Part shown: positions 26,469-35,544 of the stretch, one piece after another
How positions within the stretch are numbered: position 1 is the stretch's first letter
How the letters are laid out: each line of letters begins with the position of its first letter
Made by a program: the position numbers and the translations under genes
Notes under the pieces: generated by a model
Told to the model about the DNA's origin: nothing
The model's database searches: none
What the model saw: only the letters and a program-made list of their open reading frames with translations
Origin: an uncultured Pseudomonadales bacterium
GTDB taxonomy: Bacteria; Pseudomonadota; Gammaproteobacteria; Pseudomonadales; Azotimanducaceae
NCBI GenBank assembly: GCA_958296405.1
Contig: OY282519.1
Coordinates: forward strand, 310,001 to 374,000
DNA length: 64,000 bases
Direction of reading: 5' to 3'

Positions 26469-26960
26469 ACGCCGGAGGAGGACGAGACGCCAACCTCGAT
26501 GCAGTACGCTGGACCGCTCGCACGGTCAAACCATCTATGGGGAGAAGGGCGACAAATTACCCCACCTACCTCCTCCAGCGCCGGCCATTGTAAGGGAGAC
26601 TGCCGTGGCCCGCATCCGCGCCCGACTTTGCGCGTTGAACGCTGCATGGTGATTTGGGGGACGCTGGCTTGAGCGCCGGAGAAGGACGAGACGCGACCCT
26701 CGATGCAGTCCAACCACCCCCGTTAGGGGGGCGCTTCATCTACCGGGATGACGAGTTACCCGGCCTACCTCCTCCGGCACGATACATTGTAAGGGAGGCT
26801 GCCGTGGCCCGCTTCCGCGTCCCGACCTTGCGCGTTGGGCGCTGCATCGTGATCTGGGGGAACATTGGATTGAACGCCGGAGGAGGACGAGACGCCAACC
26901 TCGATGCAGTACGACGGCCCGACTCGGGCCCTCCATCGATGGGTCTAGGCCGATACTCTC
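26420..26960 (+). repeat. About 200-bp tandem repeat of a gene tail and flank (2-3 degenerate copies)
   Basis: The segment around GTGATTTGGGG (end of the preceding gene) recurs at 26445, 26649 and 26849, spacing 204 and 200 bp. Each is followed by a CGGAGGAGGACGAGACGC-like block and CTCGATGCAGTAC. The linking region (ACCTCCTCC, then GTAAGGGAGACTGCCGTGGCCCGC and variants) is also shared by the second and third copies. They look like repeated duplications of the 3' end of the phage-type gene. No convincing gene is encoded. Confidence 0.7.
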
Positions 26961-27240
26961 GAACCACCGATGGGCGATTCTTGAATACTGTCTGGTCGAG
27001 AGGTGGGCAGATGCCTGAATTCGACTTGGAAAAAGGTAATTGCTGGCATTAAGCGCAGCCTCTGCGATCCAAGCTGATACTGATTCCTGAGTTTCAATCA
27101 AAAGCAGACGGTGATGGGTGGCAGGAAATCAGGCTCTTCGGTGCCCAAACCAGCCATCTTTCGACCGTGCTGTTTCATCTGGCCGAGAAGTTCTGAGCGG
27201 GCACACGGGGCATGCCTGGGCGAGCACGGACTTTTTTCGC
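26961..27240. other. No recognisable feature
   Basis: About 280 bp between the repeats and the dehydrogenase stop codon. Short open frames only; no tRNA, terminator or transposon end was recognised. Confidence 0.5.
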
Positions 27241-28899
27241 TCAGCGTCTCGGTCGAGCGCGAGTGACCCGAACGATCTGACCGCCGGAGGCGTGCTCGAG
27301 CAGCAGGTAGAGCTCGCCCGCTAGGCCGATCTCGACATCTCTAATCCGGGCCAGGTTCTCGATCAGGATCTCCCGCTCGACTAGCTTGCCATCCTCGATT
27401 CGGAGCCGAATGAGGTCCGCTGCCTTGAGCGAGCCGACCAGCAGATCCCCGCGCCAGGCGGCAAAAGCGTCACCGTCATAGACCACGAATGCCGACACGG
27501 CCACCGACGGCGTGAGATCTACCACGGGTTGCTCGATGTCCTCGAGCGAAACCTCGGTGCCGTGGCGCCCATCCCCGTTGACCAGCGTGCCATCGTAGTT
27601 TTGTCCTCTCGAGAAGAGAGGCCAGCCATAGTTACGTCCGGGCAGCAGCAGATTCACCTCGTCGCCGCCCCGGGGTCCGTGCTCGGTTCCCCACAGGCGA
27701 CGGGTGCGCGCATCGAACTCGAGGCCCTGCGGAGTCCTGTGGCCATAGCTCCAGGTGCTCTGCAACGCGCCGGGCACATCGACGAAGGGATTGTCCGCAG
27801 GGACTCGGCCATCGTCCCCGATCCGGTGGATCTTGCCGTGCGGCGAGGCGAGGTCCTGAATCCCGTCGTCGCTCTTATAGCCGACGCTGAGGAACATGTA
27901 CCCGTCCGGGTCGAAAGCGATTCGACCGCCGGCTATCATGTCGCTCGAGGGCGAGTAGGATTCAAGCGGCGGCTGCCAGATCACTTGCTCGTCAACCCAG
28001 CGGGCGTTCTCAATGCGGCCACGGACGAGCTTGACCATGGAAACCGGGCGCCCCGAGACTCGACTGGCCTCGTTGCAGCCTTGGCAGCGCTCGGTGTAGG
28101 CGAGGTAGATCCAACCGTTCTCCCGGTAGCGCGGGTGCGGGGCGACATCCAGCAGCCAGCCGAGGCCCTCCTCGACCCCACCCAAGCCGATCTGGCCGTC
28201 GTCGTAGACCGCCGGCGTGCCTTCGATGAGCGCCGAGAGCTCTCCCCCCGGCGTTATGAGCCGAAGGCCGCTCATCTTCTCCGTGACCAACACATGACCG
28301 TCCGGCAGCACCGCGAGGGAGTATGGCAGTGGGTCGAGACCTGCTGTCAGCACATCGATCTTAAGGTCGTACGCCCGGGTTCGGATCGTGCCGGCCGGAA
28401 GGGTGAGCTCGTCTGTGAAGTTGAAATCGGAGTAGAGCAACCCTTCCCGAGTCTCGACGATCCAGATTGCCAAGGTTTTGATCTGCTGAGCACTCATGGT
28501 GGCGGACCAGGCCGGCATGCCGCGCTCCGAGAAGCCGTTGCTGATGCTTGCCACCAGCTCGTCGGTGGACGCGCCGTGGGCGAGCGCTCCCCCGATCAGC
28601 GGCGTGCCCTGAGGCGCCCCCTCCATGCGCTCGCCGTGGCAGACCGCGCAGTGCTCGCGGTAGAGCTCCGCGCCAGCCTCGAGGATGAAGCGCTCGCCCT
28701 CCACGTCGCGCTTCATGGAGTACGTGCCGGCGTTTGTTCCGGGTGGATGGTTGTCCTCACCATCTTGGTCAGCAGGCGCAGCGCAGCCGCTGGCGGCCAG
28801 GAGCACGATGAGCAGCACCCCAGCCAGCCACCACGGGGCGCCCGCACTGCGAAACACCAAGCGAAGACACATAGCAACGGGGCAAAGCGAAAAGCGCAT
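27241..28899 (-). CDS. PQQ-type sugar (aldose/sorbosone) dehydrogenase fused to cytochrome c, lipoprotein
   Basis: 552 residues from ATG 28899. A lipoprotein signal (WLAGVLLIVLLAASGC) predicts a periplasmic membrane-anchored protein. A single cytochrome c domain follows, with CAVCH (heme attachment, about residue 90) and a distal Met in GMPAW. A six-bladed propeller of the glucose/sorbosone dehydrogenase family comes next (YSLAVLPDGHVLVTEKMSGLRLI, GLGWLLDVAPHPRYRENGWIYLAY, GKIHRIGDDGRVP, WSYGHRTPQGLEFD, WGTEHGPRGGDEVNLL). Such enzymes oxidise sugars with PQQ and pass electrons to the cytochrome. Start is 4 bp after the upstream stop, in an apparent operon with an FGE-like protein, a secreted unknown protein and a TonB receptor. 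Substrate unknown. Confidence 0.87.
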   Translation of the reverse strand: MRFSLCPVAMCLRLVFRSAGAPWWLAGVLLIVLLAASGCAAPADQDGEDNHPPGTNAGTYSMKRDVEGERFILEAGAELYREHCAVCHGERMEGAPQGTPLIGGALAHGASTDELVASISNGFSERGMPAWSATMSAQQIKTLAIWIVETREGLLYSDFNFTDELTLPAGTIRTRAYDLKIDVLTAGLDPLPYSLAVLPDGHVLVTEKMSGLRLITPGGELSALIEGTPAVYDDGQIGLGGVEEGLGWLLDVAPHPRYRENGWIYLAYTERCQGCNEASRVSGRPVSMVKLVRGRIENARWVDEQVIWQPPLESYSPSSDMIAGGRIAFDPDGYMFLSVGYKSDDGIQDLASPHGKIHRIGDDGRVPADNPFVDVPGALQSTWSYGHRTPQGLEFDARTRRLWGTEHGPRGGDEVNLLLPGRNYGWPLFSRGQNYDGTLVNGDGRHGTEVSLEDIEQPVVDLTPSVAVSAFVVYDGDAFAAWRGDLLVGSLKAADLIRLRIEDGKLVEREILIENLARIRDVEIGLAGELYLLLEHASGGQIVRVTRARPRR

Positions 28900-28903
28900 G
28901 GGG

Positions 28904-29995
28904 TCAGTGCGTCCTGGCAACGCGAAATCCAACGCTGTTGTACGTCCTTGCAGGGTCGTCCTTGCTTCGGTTGGCAGACCGCAGGCCCATTGGGCCGTAG
29001 AACCAAGAGCCGCCGCGAACCACACGCTGCGAACAGTCGCCCTCTTCCGGCGCGGCTTCGTCGTACGCCCCATGCCAGCAGTCCGCCGTCCACTCCCAGA
29101 CATTGCCCATCATGTCGTACAGGCCATACGCGTTCGGTCGATAAGTCCCCACCGGGGCCGAGACCACATGACCGTCGGCACACTCTACGCTCGACCGCTC
29201 GGTGAACCTGGACTTCGCGTCCTGATCGGCGCCGTTGGCGAAGTCGCACTGGCTTGCGCGCCGGTAGACCTCCCAATAGCGTGCGGTGGTCGTGCCACCC
29301 CGGGCGGCATATTCCCACTCGGCCTCCGTCGGGAGCCGGTAAGGCCGACCGGTGCGCGCAGCGAGCCATTGGGTGTAGGCCAACGCATCGTCGAAGGACA
29401 CGCAGACAACCGGCATCGCCGCGACTTGGGCTACTTCGGGGTAGCGTGGATCCCGCCAGGATGCGTTCACGCCGTCGACAAAAATGGTGCCCTCTTCGTT
29501 TACCGCACGACAGTCCCCGCTATCAGCCGTCGCGACATATCCCGTGTCCTCGACGAAAACGGAGAACTCCGCCACCGTGACTTCGCAGCGGCCTAGGGCA
29601 AACGGCTGCACCGCAACCTTGTGCACCGGTTTCTCATCACTGCCACCGTAGACCGAGCCCCTCCAGAAATGACCGCCCTCGATGACGACCATCTCCGGAC
29701 CCCTCGTCGGATCACTGCGGCAGGCGTTCGCGTCCCGATCGGGGAGCTCAATGGTCAGCTTTTGGGGAGTCTCGCTTTCGCTGCCGCCACTCTGGGGAAT
29801 CCCAACCCGACCTGATCCAACGACCACTCGCTCCACGTCATCGTCGCCCTCCTCATCGTCGAACTCGGCCTGTGCTGCGCCGATGCCGAACACGGCAACA
29901 AAGACCAGCAGGGACAGGTGCGCAGCAAAGCCGCGCGTCCATTGGGCGCCAAGCCGTCTGCTCTCGAGTCGATACGGTTGAGCCACCTCCTTCAC
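28904..29995 (-). CDS. Formylglycine-generating-enzyme/SUMF1-domain secreted protein
   Basis: 363 residues. A signal segment (HLSLLVFVAVFGIGAAQA, about residues 25-42) precedes an acidic linker. The SUMF1/FGE-sulfatase fold follows: MVVIEGGHFWRGS, KPVHKVAVQPFALGRCEVTVAEF, MPVVCVSFDDALAYTQWLAARTGRPYRLPTEAEWEYAARGG and GLYDMMGNVWEWTADCW. The end is VVRGGSWFYGPMGLRSANR. The family includes enzymes that make formylglycine in sulfatases, and relatives with other redox or binding roles. No sulfatase gene is visible nearby, and the domain is exported, so a true FGE role is doubtful. It sits directly before the PQQ-type dehydrogenase gene. Confidence 0.85.
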   Translation of the reverse strand: MKEVAQPYRLESRRLGAQWTRGFAAHLSLLVFVAVFGIGAAQAEFDDEEGDDDVERVVVGSGRVGIPQSGGSESETPQKLTIELPDRDANACRSDPTRGPEMVVIEGGHFWRGSVYGGSDEKPVHKVAVQPFALGRCEVTVAEFSVFVEDTGYVATADSGDCRAVNEEGTIFVDGVNASWRDPRYPEVAQVAAMPVVCVSFDDALAYTQWLAARTGRPYRLPTEAEWEYAARGGTTTARYWEVYRRASQCDFANGADQDAKSRFTERSSVECADGHVVSAPVGTYRPNAYGLYDMMGNVWEWTADCWHGAYDEAAPEEGDCSQRVVRGGSWFYGPMGLRSANRSKDDPARTYNSVGFRVARTH

Positions 29996-30134
29996 TCCTG
30001 AGCACCGTACACAAGTCGCCGCGGAAATCCTACGAGACGAGCCTCGTCCGGTCCGTGCCTTCGGCGAAGTCCGTCACGGGTTGGGTCGAGCAGGCGAAAG
30101 CGCTGCCGCGCGTCATCACCCACTGACGGCGTGA

Positions 30135-30162
30135 GCGCGGCGCCGGTCAATCGGCGCCGCGC
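30135..30162. terminator. Strong GC hairpin
   Basis: Near-perfect 11-bp stem GCGCGGCGCCG/CGGCGCCGCGC around a short loop, just past the stop of the 360-residue gene. No long T-run on the minus strand, so termination or mRNA 3'-end protection is only likely. Confidence 0.45.
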
Positions 30163-30167
30163 TTGCT

Positions 30168-31250
30168 TTACTCCTCGCCGGATTCTGCCACCGGCCCCGT
30201 GTACTCGCTCTCGAGGATGCGCGCACCGCGCAGAATGTTGCCCATCGCGTGGTTGCCCTCGTGGCAGGCGTACTCGTAGACCTTGTCCTCGCTCGCCTTC
30301 CAGACGTACTCGCCGCTCCAAGGCTGCTCCCAGATCGTCGGATCGGTGACGGTGAAGTTGTAGAGCAGGTTGCCGTTGTCGAGCTTCTGGAAGCGCTCGA
30401 CGAGGTGCAGGTTCTCGTCACCGCCATAGAGTCCCGTTCGCTCCCTGAAATTCTTCGTCTTGACGACCAGTGTGTCGCCCTCCCACCACCCGATCGAGTC
30501 CCCGAGCCACTTGCGGATTAGATCCGGCGCGTGCTCCGAGTTGAGCCGGATGATGCGCGCGTCGTGGACCATCTCGAGCAGGATCATCACGTGATCCTCG
30601 GTTTGTACGATGCGCTTGAAGTTGTTGTAGAGGCCGGGGAGGCTCGGCGGCCCGGCACTGAAGCCGAGCAGGCAGCGTTCCGAGAGCGCCAAGGTCTCCG
30701 GCCCGTCGAACGGCCCCGGCCCGGGCTTCGCCAACCAGGAAGCGGTGCCGTCGTTCTCGTAGGCGAAGCTCGCGAAGTTCTGCGCCCTGATCCTCCTGCC
30801 CTTCTCGGTCATCGGCGGCTGCCGGCCGTTCGGCGGATCGTAGATGATGGACGTGCGGTACTTGCCATCGACCTCGGAGACGAAGCTGCCGGGGTCGACC
30901 CAGAACGCGTTGTAACCGCCGACGCCGCCCGCGCCGGCCCGGGCCAGCGTGTCGAACGAGATGACGCCGCCGCTGTTGCCGTCGCCGCCCGCCACCGGCG
31001 CGCCGCGATTCGGGTCGCTCGCCTGGTTTGACGCGGCGAGTCCGGCCTGTTGCCGCTCGACGATTTCAGCCGCTTCCTCCTGCGTCATGAACTGCTTGTC
31101 GCCGAAGTACTCCGGGCGATTGAGCGGTGTGAGCGTGCCGCTGTCGTAGAATCCCGACAGATCGGGTTTGCCTCCCGGCGTCCGCGGTATGTCCGCTACC
31201 ACGCCGGCCGCCATCGCGACGAGCGCCGTGGTCAGCGCAAGACGCAGCAT
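30168..31250 (-). CDS. Exported protein of unknown function, 360 residues
   Basis: A cleavable signal peptide (LALTTALVAMAAGVVADIP) is followed by RTPGGKPDLSGFYDSGTLTPL. Proteins opening this way (TxxGxPDLxGxW) are common in marine Gammaproteobacteria and Acidobacteria near TonB receptors, but no biochemical role is known to me. Further landmarks are WWEGDTLVVKTKNF, ERFQKLDNGNLLYNFTVTDPTIWEQPWSGEY and YEYACHEGNHAMGNILRGAR near the C-terminus. No catalytic motif was recognised. It lies between the TonB-dependent receptor and the FGE-like gene on the same strand, so a joint role in using an extracellular substrate is likely. Confidence 0.7.
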   Translation of the reverse strand: MLRLALTTALVAMAAGVVADIPRTPGGKPDLSGFYDSGTLTPLNRPEYFGDKQFMTQEEAAEIVERQQAGLAASNQASDPNRGAPVAGGDGNSGGVISFDTLARAGAGGVGGYNAFWVDPGSFVSEVDGKYRTSIIYDPPNGRQPPMTEKGRRIRAQNFASFAYENDGTASWLAKPGPGPFDGPETLALSERCLLGFSAGPPSLPGLYNNFKRIVQTEDHVMILLEMVHDARIIRLNSEHAPDLIRKWLGDSIGWWEGDTLVVKTKNFRERTGLYGGDENLHLVERFQKLDNGNLLYNFTVTDPTIWEQPWSGEYVWKASEDKVYEYACHEGNHAMGNILRGARILESEYTGPVAESGEE

Positions 31251-31279
31251 GGTCGTCCTCCAGTGTGTTTAGGTGGGTA

Positions 31280-31304
31280 GCGAGGGCCCCATTGGGGCCC
31301 TCGC
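31280..31304 (-). terminator. Stem-loop after the TonB-dependent receptor gene
   Basis: Eleven-bp perfect stem GCGAGGGCCCC/GGGGCCCTCGC with a 3-nt loop, 12 bp after the receptor stop. It lacks a T-run and may attenuate rather than end transcription into the downstream gene. Confidence 0.5.
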
Positions 31305-31316
31305 TCGAGCGACGGG

Positions 31317-34300
31317 CTACAGCGAAACCTTGAGTCTTGCGTATAGCTGGCGCATGAAGGGGTTGTGAACTCGGGTCACATACCCTTCGAACCTATGGAA
31401 CGGAGGTTCTTCGTCGAATATGTTGATCGCGCCCAGTGCGATGTTGTACTGCTGCGCATCGCCGAAGGTGTACTGGTATTGCAAGTCCACCTCCGTGTGG
31501 GCATCGACAGTGCGAACGGTCGCGCTGCGATCGCCGAAGATGTCGTCGACCATCTCGCTGATGTAGCGAATCGCGCCATTCACCGAGTGGTTACCCATGT
31601 TCACATAGACGAACAAGTTGGAGCGTATCTCCGGAACGGGGCTTCCCGGGTTGCCGTCGTTGGTGTAACCAACGCCGTCCTCGACGGGGTCGTTCGGGTT
31701 ATTGCGGATGTCGTAGTCGAGCATCATCGAAGTCTGGCTGCGTATCGTCACGTTGGCCTCGCCGACATCGAAGGAGTACTTCGCTTCGAGGTCGACTCCG
31801 GATATCTCCGTTCCACCCGAGTTGAGGAACGACTGGTTGACGATCAGGACGTTACCCACAGGACCCGATCCGCAGTTCCCGGTCGGGTCGTTTGCGAGCA
31901 ACGGGTTGGGGATGAAGTTGATGGGGTCTCGCTGCACCGCCGGTCCGCACGGATCTTCCCGGACAACCAGGCTTGCCGGCTTGACCTGAATGCGATTCTC
32001 GAAATCGAACGTGAAGTAGTCGAGGTCCACCTGCAGTGAGTGATTGCCGTCACCCCAAGGCAACTCGGGTAGGAACGAGACACCGAAGTTGTAGTTATCC
32101 GACTCCTCGGGCTCGAGATCAGGGTTCTTCGCGACCAAGATCGTTCTAAACGTGCCGGTGCCCGTGTTGAACTCGACCGGATCGATCGGGTCCTGCACCT
32201 CGGCCACCCAAGACGTGCTGTCGGTGCCGACAACTTGCTTCAGCGACGGCGCTTTGAACGACGTTGCGTAGCTGCCGCGCAGCGATAGCCAGTCCGTCGG
32301 GCTCCATTTGATACCGACTTTCGGGTCGGTGCTTTCGAGCCCCTGGCTGTACTCCTCGCGACGCACCGCAAGCTGGACGTTTAAGGTGTCGTGCATCGGC
32401 AGATTGAGCTCGGCAAAGAAAGCGTTCACGTCGCGCTTACCTTCACCCCCGCGACCGGGCGGATTAAAGCCTTGATTCAACGTATTCTGAAACGCCGTAT
32501 CGAAGCGCTCGAACTCATCGCGACGATACTGGTAGCCAAACGCGAGCCCAGCGTTGCCGCCCGGTAGCGCGAATATGTCACCGGAAGCGACAGCTTCCCA
32601 GACGTACAGCTCACGCTCGTTGAAGCTCTCGGAGCGCGCCATGAACCAATCGATGACATCAAAGGTGTCTGCGTCGGGCGCTTTCACGACATTGCCCATA
32701 GCGTCCACCCGAAATGCCGACGCAAAGCCGGAGTTCGGATCGAACGTGCTGAGGTAGATGTCTGAAGCAAACGGGCTCCAATAGAAGCAGTTACCCTCAC
32801 CCGGAGACGAACCGCTTGCGGGTCCGTCAAAGCGGATTTCGCACTGGGGTCCACCGAAGCCTTGCAGCGCGAGCTGAAGCCGCGTCAATTCGGTGTCGCG
32901 GTCGCGCTCCGTTGTGCGGTCCCACGAGTACTGTCCCGAGACGAACATGCCCCATGTCGAGAGCATCTCCCCTGCCAGATACTGGCCGAAGTCGAGGTTG
33001 TAGGTGACGGCGAAGCGATGTGACTGCAGATCGTCCTCCTGCCGGTTGTCGACGGGCGTGTTTCGGTACGCATTGCCGAGCGGGCGCCCTGTCCAGGCGA
33101 CGTCCTGATTGAAGGGATTGAGCGGGTTGCTTGCCGGAACGACCGGACGGCCGTTGGTCATCGGGAAGCTCGGCACGAACAACGAGGCGGTCTCCGCCCA
33201 TCGCATACTGTATTCGAGCTCGATGTCCTGACCGTCGCCGATGTCGAATCCCCAGTTGGTGTAGGCCACCAAAATGTCTTCCTCAGGTGTGATCGAGTTG
33301 CTCGGCTGATAGGTGAATAGACAGCTGCCTACGCCCCAAGGCGCACCGGGAAACTGCTCGGTGAACTGCCCGCCGCCGGGGATGACGGCACCGGATTGGC
33401 CTGTCGTGGGTGGTGAGGACCCGTCGGCAAACCAGTCCATCACGCGTCCGCCTGGAAAGTCCGGCACGATACCGGGAATACAGTACGGATCGGCAACCCG
33501 AAGGCTGGTGACCGGCATTTGCCCCGCAAACGGCCCGGACGCGATGTTCCCGTCCGCGTCGAGGTTCGACGTGTCGGTGGCTTGATCCCAGAGCTGCGTG
33601 TAATTGATGACGTTCGTCCCGTTGTCGACGATCAGATCGCTTACTCCGTCGTCGGCGAGCGGTCGCGCCGACAGGTTGTACGTGCCGGGACTGCCGTTGC
33701 CGGAGGTATTGTTGATTAGCCTAAACGATCGCTCGTCGTTTCTTAGCGGATCCTGATGGGTAAAACCGATTGCGGCCATCCCGCGCACCCGGTCGCCTCT
33801 GACCCCCGCAATCATCTGGAACTCGACCTGGCCGGAACCATCGATTTGCTTGCCGCCGGTGCGGATTTCGAGCCCTTCGAAGTCCTTGCGCGGCAGGAAA
33901 TTCACAACCCCCGCCACCGCATCGGATCCGTACACCGCCGAGGCGCCGTCGAGCAGCGTTTCCACACGATCGATCGCGATTACCGGCATTAGCGACTTGA
34001 TATTGACCATATCGTCGTCGGCCGAACCCCTATCGTTCGTTGCGACACGTTTGCCGTTCTGCAGGACTAACGTCGATGACGAGCCAAGCCCTCTGAGCTC
34101 GATACCTCGCGACGAGCCGCAGCAACCGGACAGCAGTCCGCTACGCCCCCAAGAGCTGGTATTGAACGTAAGGGTTTCGGCGATGTCTTCGATGTTGGAC
34201 CAGCCGTTGGCGGCGATTTCCTCCATGCCAAGCACATCGATTGGCGATGGCACGTCGGCCTGGTTTGTCCGCTTGATGTGGCTGCCGGTCACTACGATTT

Positions 34301-34427
34301 CCTCGATTTCGCCGGATGTGTCAGTGCCCGCGTCTTCCGCGGCTGTCACCGGCGCGCTAGTGGCGAATATGGCCGAAGCGATGGCCGTGACGATGCGGCC
34401 AAGTATTGAACTCCTTTTAATCTGCAT
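31317..34427 (-). CDS. TonB-dependent outer-membrane receptor
   Basis: 1036 residues from ATG 34427, with GGAGAG 8 nt upstream. Signal peptide ends near SAPVTAAEDA. The plug domain starts EEIVVTGSHIKRTNQADVPSPIDVLGMEEI and continues with SSRGIELRGLGSSSTLVLQNGKRVA and LLDGASAVYGSDAVAGVVNFL. The large remainder is a 22-strand barrel ending in an aromatic-rich YVTRVHNPFMRQLYARLKVSL. It imports ligands with TonB energy. Composition is less GC-rich than the backbone. First gene of the four-gene minus-strand set ending in the dehydrogenase, divergent from an XRE regulator. Ligand unknown; a glycan or sugar derivative is plausible from the neighbours. Confidence 0.93.
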   Translation of the reverse strand: MQIKRSSILGRIVTAIASAIFATSAPVTAAEDAGTDTSGEIEEIVVTGSHIKRTNQADVPSPIDVLGMEEIAANGWSNIEDIAETLTFNTSSWGRSGLLSGCCGSSRGIELRGLGSSSTLVLQNGKRVATNDRGSADDDMVNIKSLMPVIAIDRVETLLDGASAVYGSDAVAGVVNFLPRKDFEGLEIRTGGKQIDGSGQVEFQMIAGVRGDRVRGMAAIGFTHQDPLRNDERSFRLINNTSGNGSPGTYNLSARPLADDGVSDLIVDNGTNVINYTQLWDQATDTSNLDADGNIASGPFAGQMPVTSLRVADPYCIPGIVPDFPGGRVMDWFADGSSPPTTGQSGAVIPGGGQFTEQFPGAPWGVGSCLFTYQPSNSITPEEDILVAYTNWGFDIGDGQDIELEYSMRWAETASLFVPSFPMTNGRPVVPASNPLNPFNQDVAWTGRPLGNAYRNTPVDNRQEDDLQSHRFAVTYNLDFGQYLAGEMLSTWGMFVSGQYSWDRTTERDRDTELTRLQLALQGFGGPQCEIRFDGPASGSSPGEGNCFYWSPFASDIYLSTFDPNSGFASAFRVDAMGNVVKAPDADTFDVIDWFMARSESFNERELYVWEAVASGDIFALPGGNAGLAFGYQYRRDEFERFDTAFQNTLNQGFNPPGRGGEGKRDVNAFFAELNLPMHDTLNVQLAVRREEYSQGLESTDPKVGIKWSPTDWLSLRGSYATSFKAPSLKQVVGTDSTSWVAEVQDPIDPVEFNTGTGTFRTILVAKNPDLEPEESDNYNFGVSFLPELPWGDGNHSLQVDLDYFTFDFENRIQVKPASLVVREDPCGPAVQRDPINFIPNPLLANDPTGNCGSGPVGNVLIVNQSFLNSGGTEISGVDLEAKYSFDVGEANVTIRSQTSMMLDYDIRNNPNDPVEDGVGYTNDGNPGSPVPEIRSNLFVYVNMGNHSVNGAIRYISEMVDDIFGDRSATVRTVDAHTEVDLQYQYTFGDAQQYNIALGAINIFDEEPPFHRFEGYVTRVHNPFMRQLYARLKVSL

Positions 34428-34544
34428 TGAATCTCTCTCCGTGCTCTCCTTAGTTGCAGACACCGCAACTTCTGACATCGGTGTCACCGTCAACAGGCGG
34501 CGCGTGGTGCCCCCGCACCTGCTCCGCGACCAAAAAAGCACGTT

Positions 34545-34556
34545 CCCCCCCCCCCC
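34545..34556. repeat. Homopolymer tract, 12 C (12 G on minus strand)
   Basis: Located in the intergenic space between the TonB receptor start (34427) and the XRE regulator start (34583). On the minus strand it follows TTGACG (34561-34556), the same -35-like word that precedes the 21-G tract at 8189. No convincing -10 is visible downstream. Confidence 0.85.
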
Positions 34557-34582
34557 GTCAACATTTTTATGTCTCTTTCGCC

Positions 34583-35035
34583 ATGTCTTCTGACGCTAAG
34601 CCCTCCGATCTGTTCGCCGACCGGCTCAAAGCGGCCAGGCTGCTCCGGGGGTGGACGCAGGCCGACCTCGCGGCACGGGCAGGGCTGCCGCCCACATCCA
34701 TCGCCCACTTTGAGGCGGGCTCCCGCAAGCCGTCCTTCGACAACCTGCGCCGCCTCGCGACAGCGCTGGAGGTCACCACCGACTACCTGCTCGGCCGCTC
34801 CGACGACCCTTCCGTCTCCCAGTCGGACGATCCGCCGTACCGGCACGCCAGCCAGCTGACCGGGGCCGACCGAAAGCTTGCCGCTGACTTCCTCGAGATA
34901 CTTGCCGCAAGAAGCACCGACGGCCACATCGACCTTGTCTTGCCCAACGGCGCCACGACCCACGCGCGTCACGCGCCGGCTTCCAGTCCGCCGACATCCA
35001 CGAGCGCGAAGCGGACCACTTCAGCGCCGGGTTGA
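34583..35035 (+). CDS. XRE-family DNA-binding regulator (phage repressor type)
   Basis: 150 codons from ATG 34583. An HTH_XRE domain covers residues about 8-65: FADRLKAARLLRGWTQADLAARAGLPPTSIAHFEAGSRKPSFDNLRRLATALEVTTDYLLGRSD is the family pattern almost throughout. The following AADFLEILAAR helix is typical of small cI-like repressors. The last 25 residues (after VLPNG) are out of register with any normal protein and overlap the start of the ImmA fragment. They probably come from a deletion joining the two genes. Divergent from the TonB receptor, with the 12-C tract between them. Confidence 0.8.
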   Translation: MSSDAKPSDLFADRLKAARLLRGWTQADLAARAGLPPTSIAHFEAGSRKPSFDNLRRLATALEVTTDYLLGRSDDPSVSQSDDPPYRHASQLTGADRKLAADFLEILAARSTDGHIDLVLPNGATTHARHAPASSPPTSTSAKRTTSAPG

Positions 35036-35541
35036 TGATGCCAACGCGGCCTTGTCGGAGACTGCTCGGTAAGTTCGAGCCGGGGCTTGCCGCCGTCGAG
35101 GCACTCGCAGCCGCTTGTCGTACCTCTCTCTCGGCGACGGCCATCCGCGTGGCCGAACTCTCCGAGGACGCCATCGCCGTCGTCATGTCGACGGCCGGCG
35201 TGGTCGACTACTGCTTCCTGTCCGAAACGATGCAGGGCCTCCCGCAGCTGACTCTCCCGCGCAAGGGCTTTCCAGTACCGCGCGGCACCGCCACCCATGC
35301 CTTTGCCAACGGCGCGCCCAACCGCCACCGCCCACGCATTGAAGCCGAATGCGACATCCTCGACTGGCTCGGAGGCAGCCGATCACTGCCAGCGACAGAA
35401 GAGATTCTCCACTTGGCGGGCTACGGCAAGACACTCACGTTGCTGACCGTCCCCGCGCTGCTCGACCAGACGTTCCAAGACGAGGATGAGGACGAGGACA
35501 CTGATCTCCAAGAGCGCTGGACACCGCGCTTCCGCCGCTGA
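34981..35541 (+). pseudogene. ImmA/IrrE-type metallopeptidase, N-terminal part deleted
   Basis: Reading the frame that ends at 35541, the sequence FQSADIHEREADHFSAGLMMP matches the EREADxFAAxLLMP helix that follows the zinc site in ImmA/IrrE proteins. It continues LAAACRTSLSATAIRVAELSEDAIAVVMSTAG and YCFLSETMQ. The upstream HExxH region is absent, and the frame overlaps the end of the XRE gene. An internal deletion that removed the catalytic half is the simplest reading. Such proteases normally cleave the partner repressor in prophages and mobile elements. Confidence 0.7.
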
Positions 35542-35544
35542 CAC

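Noticed and set aside
34533-34561. Full sigma-70 promoter for the TonB receptor using TTGACG and the poly-G tract
   Set aside because: No acceptable -10 at 16-18 bp; only a T-run is present, so only the tract itself was annotated.
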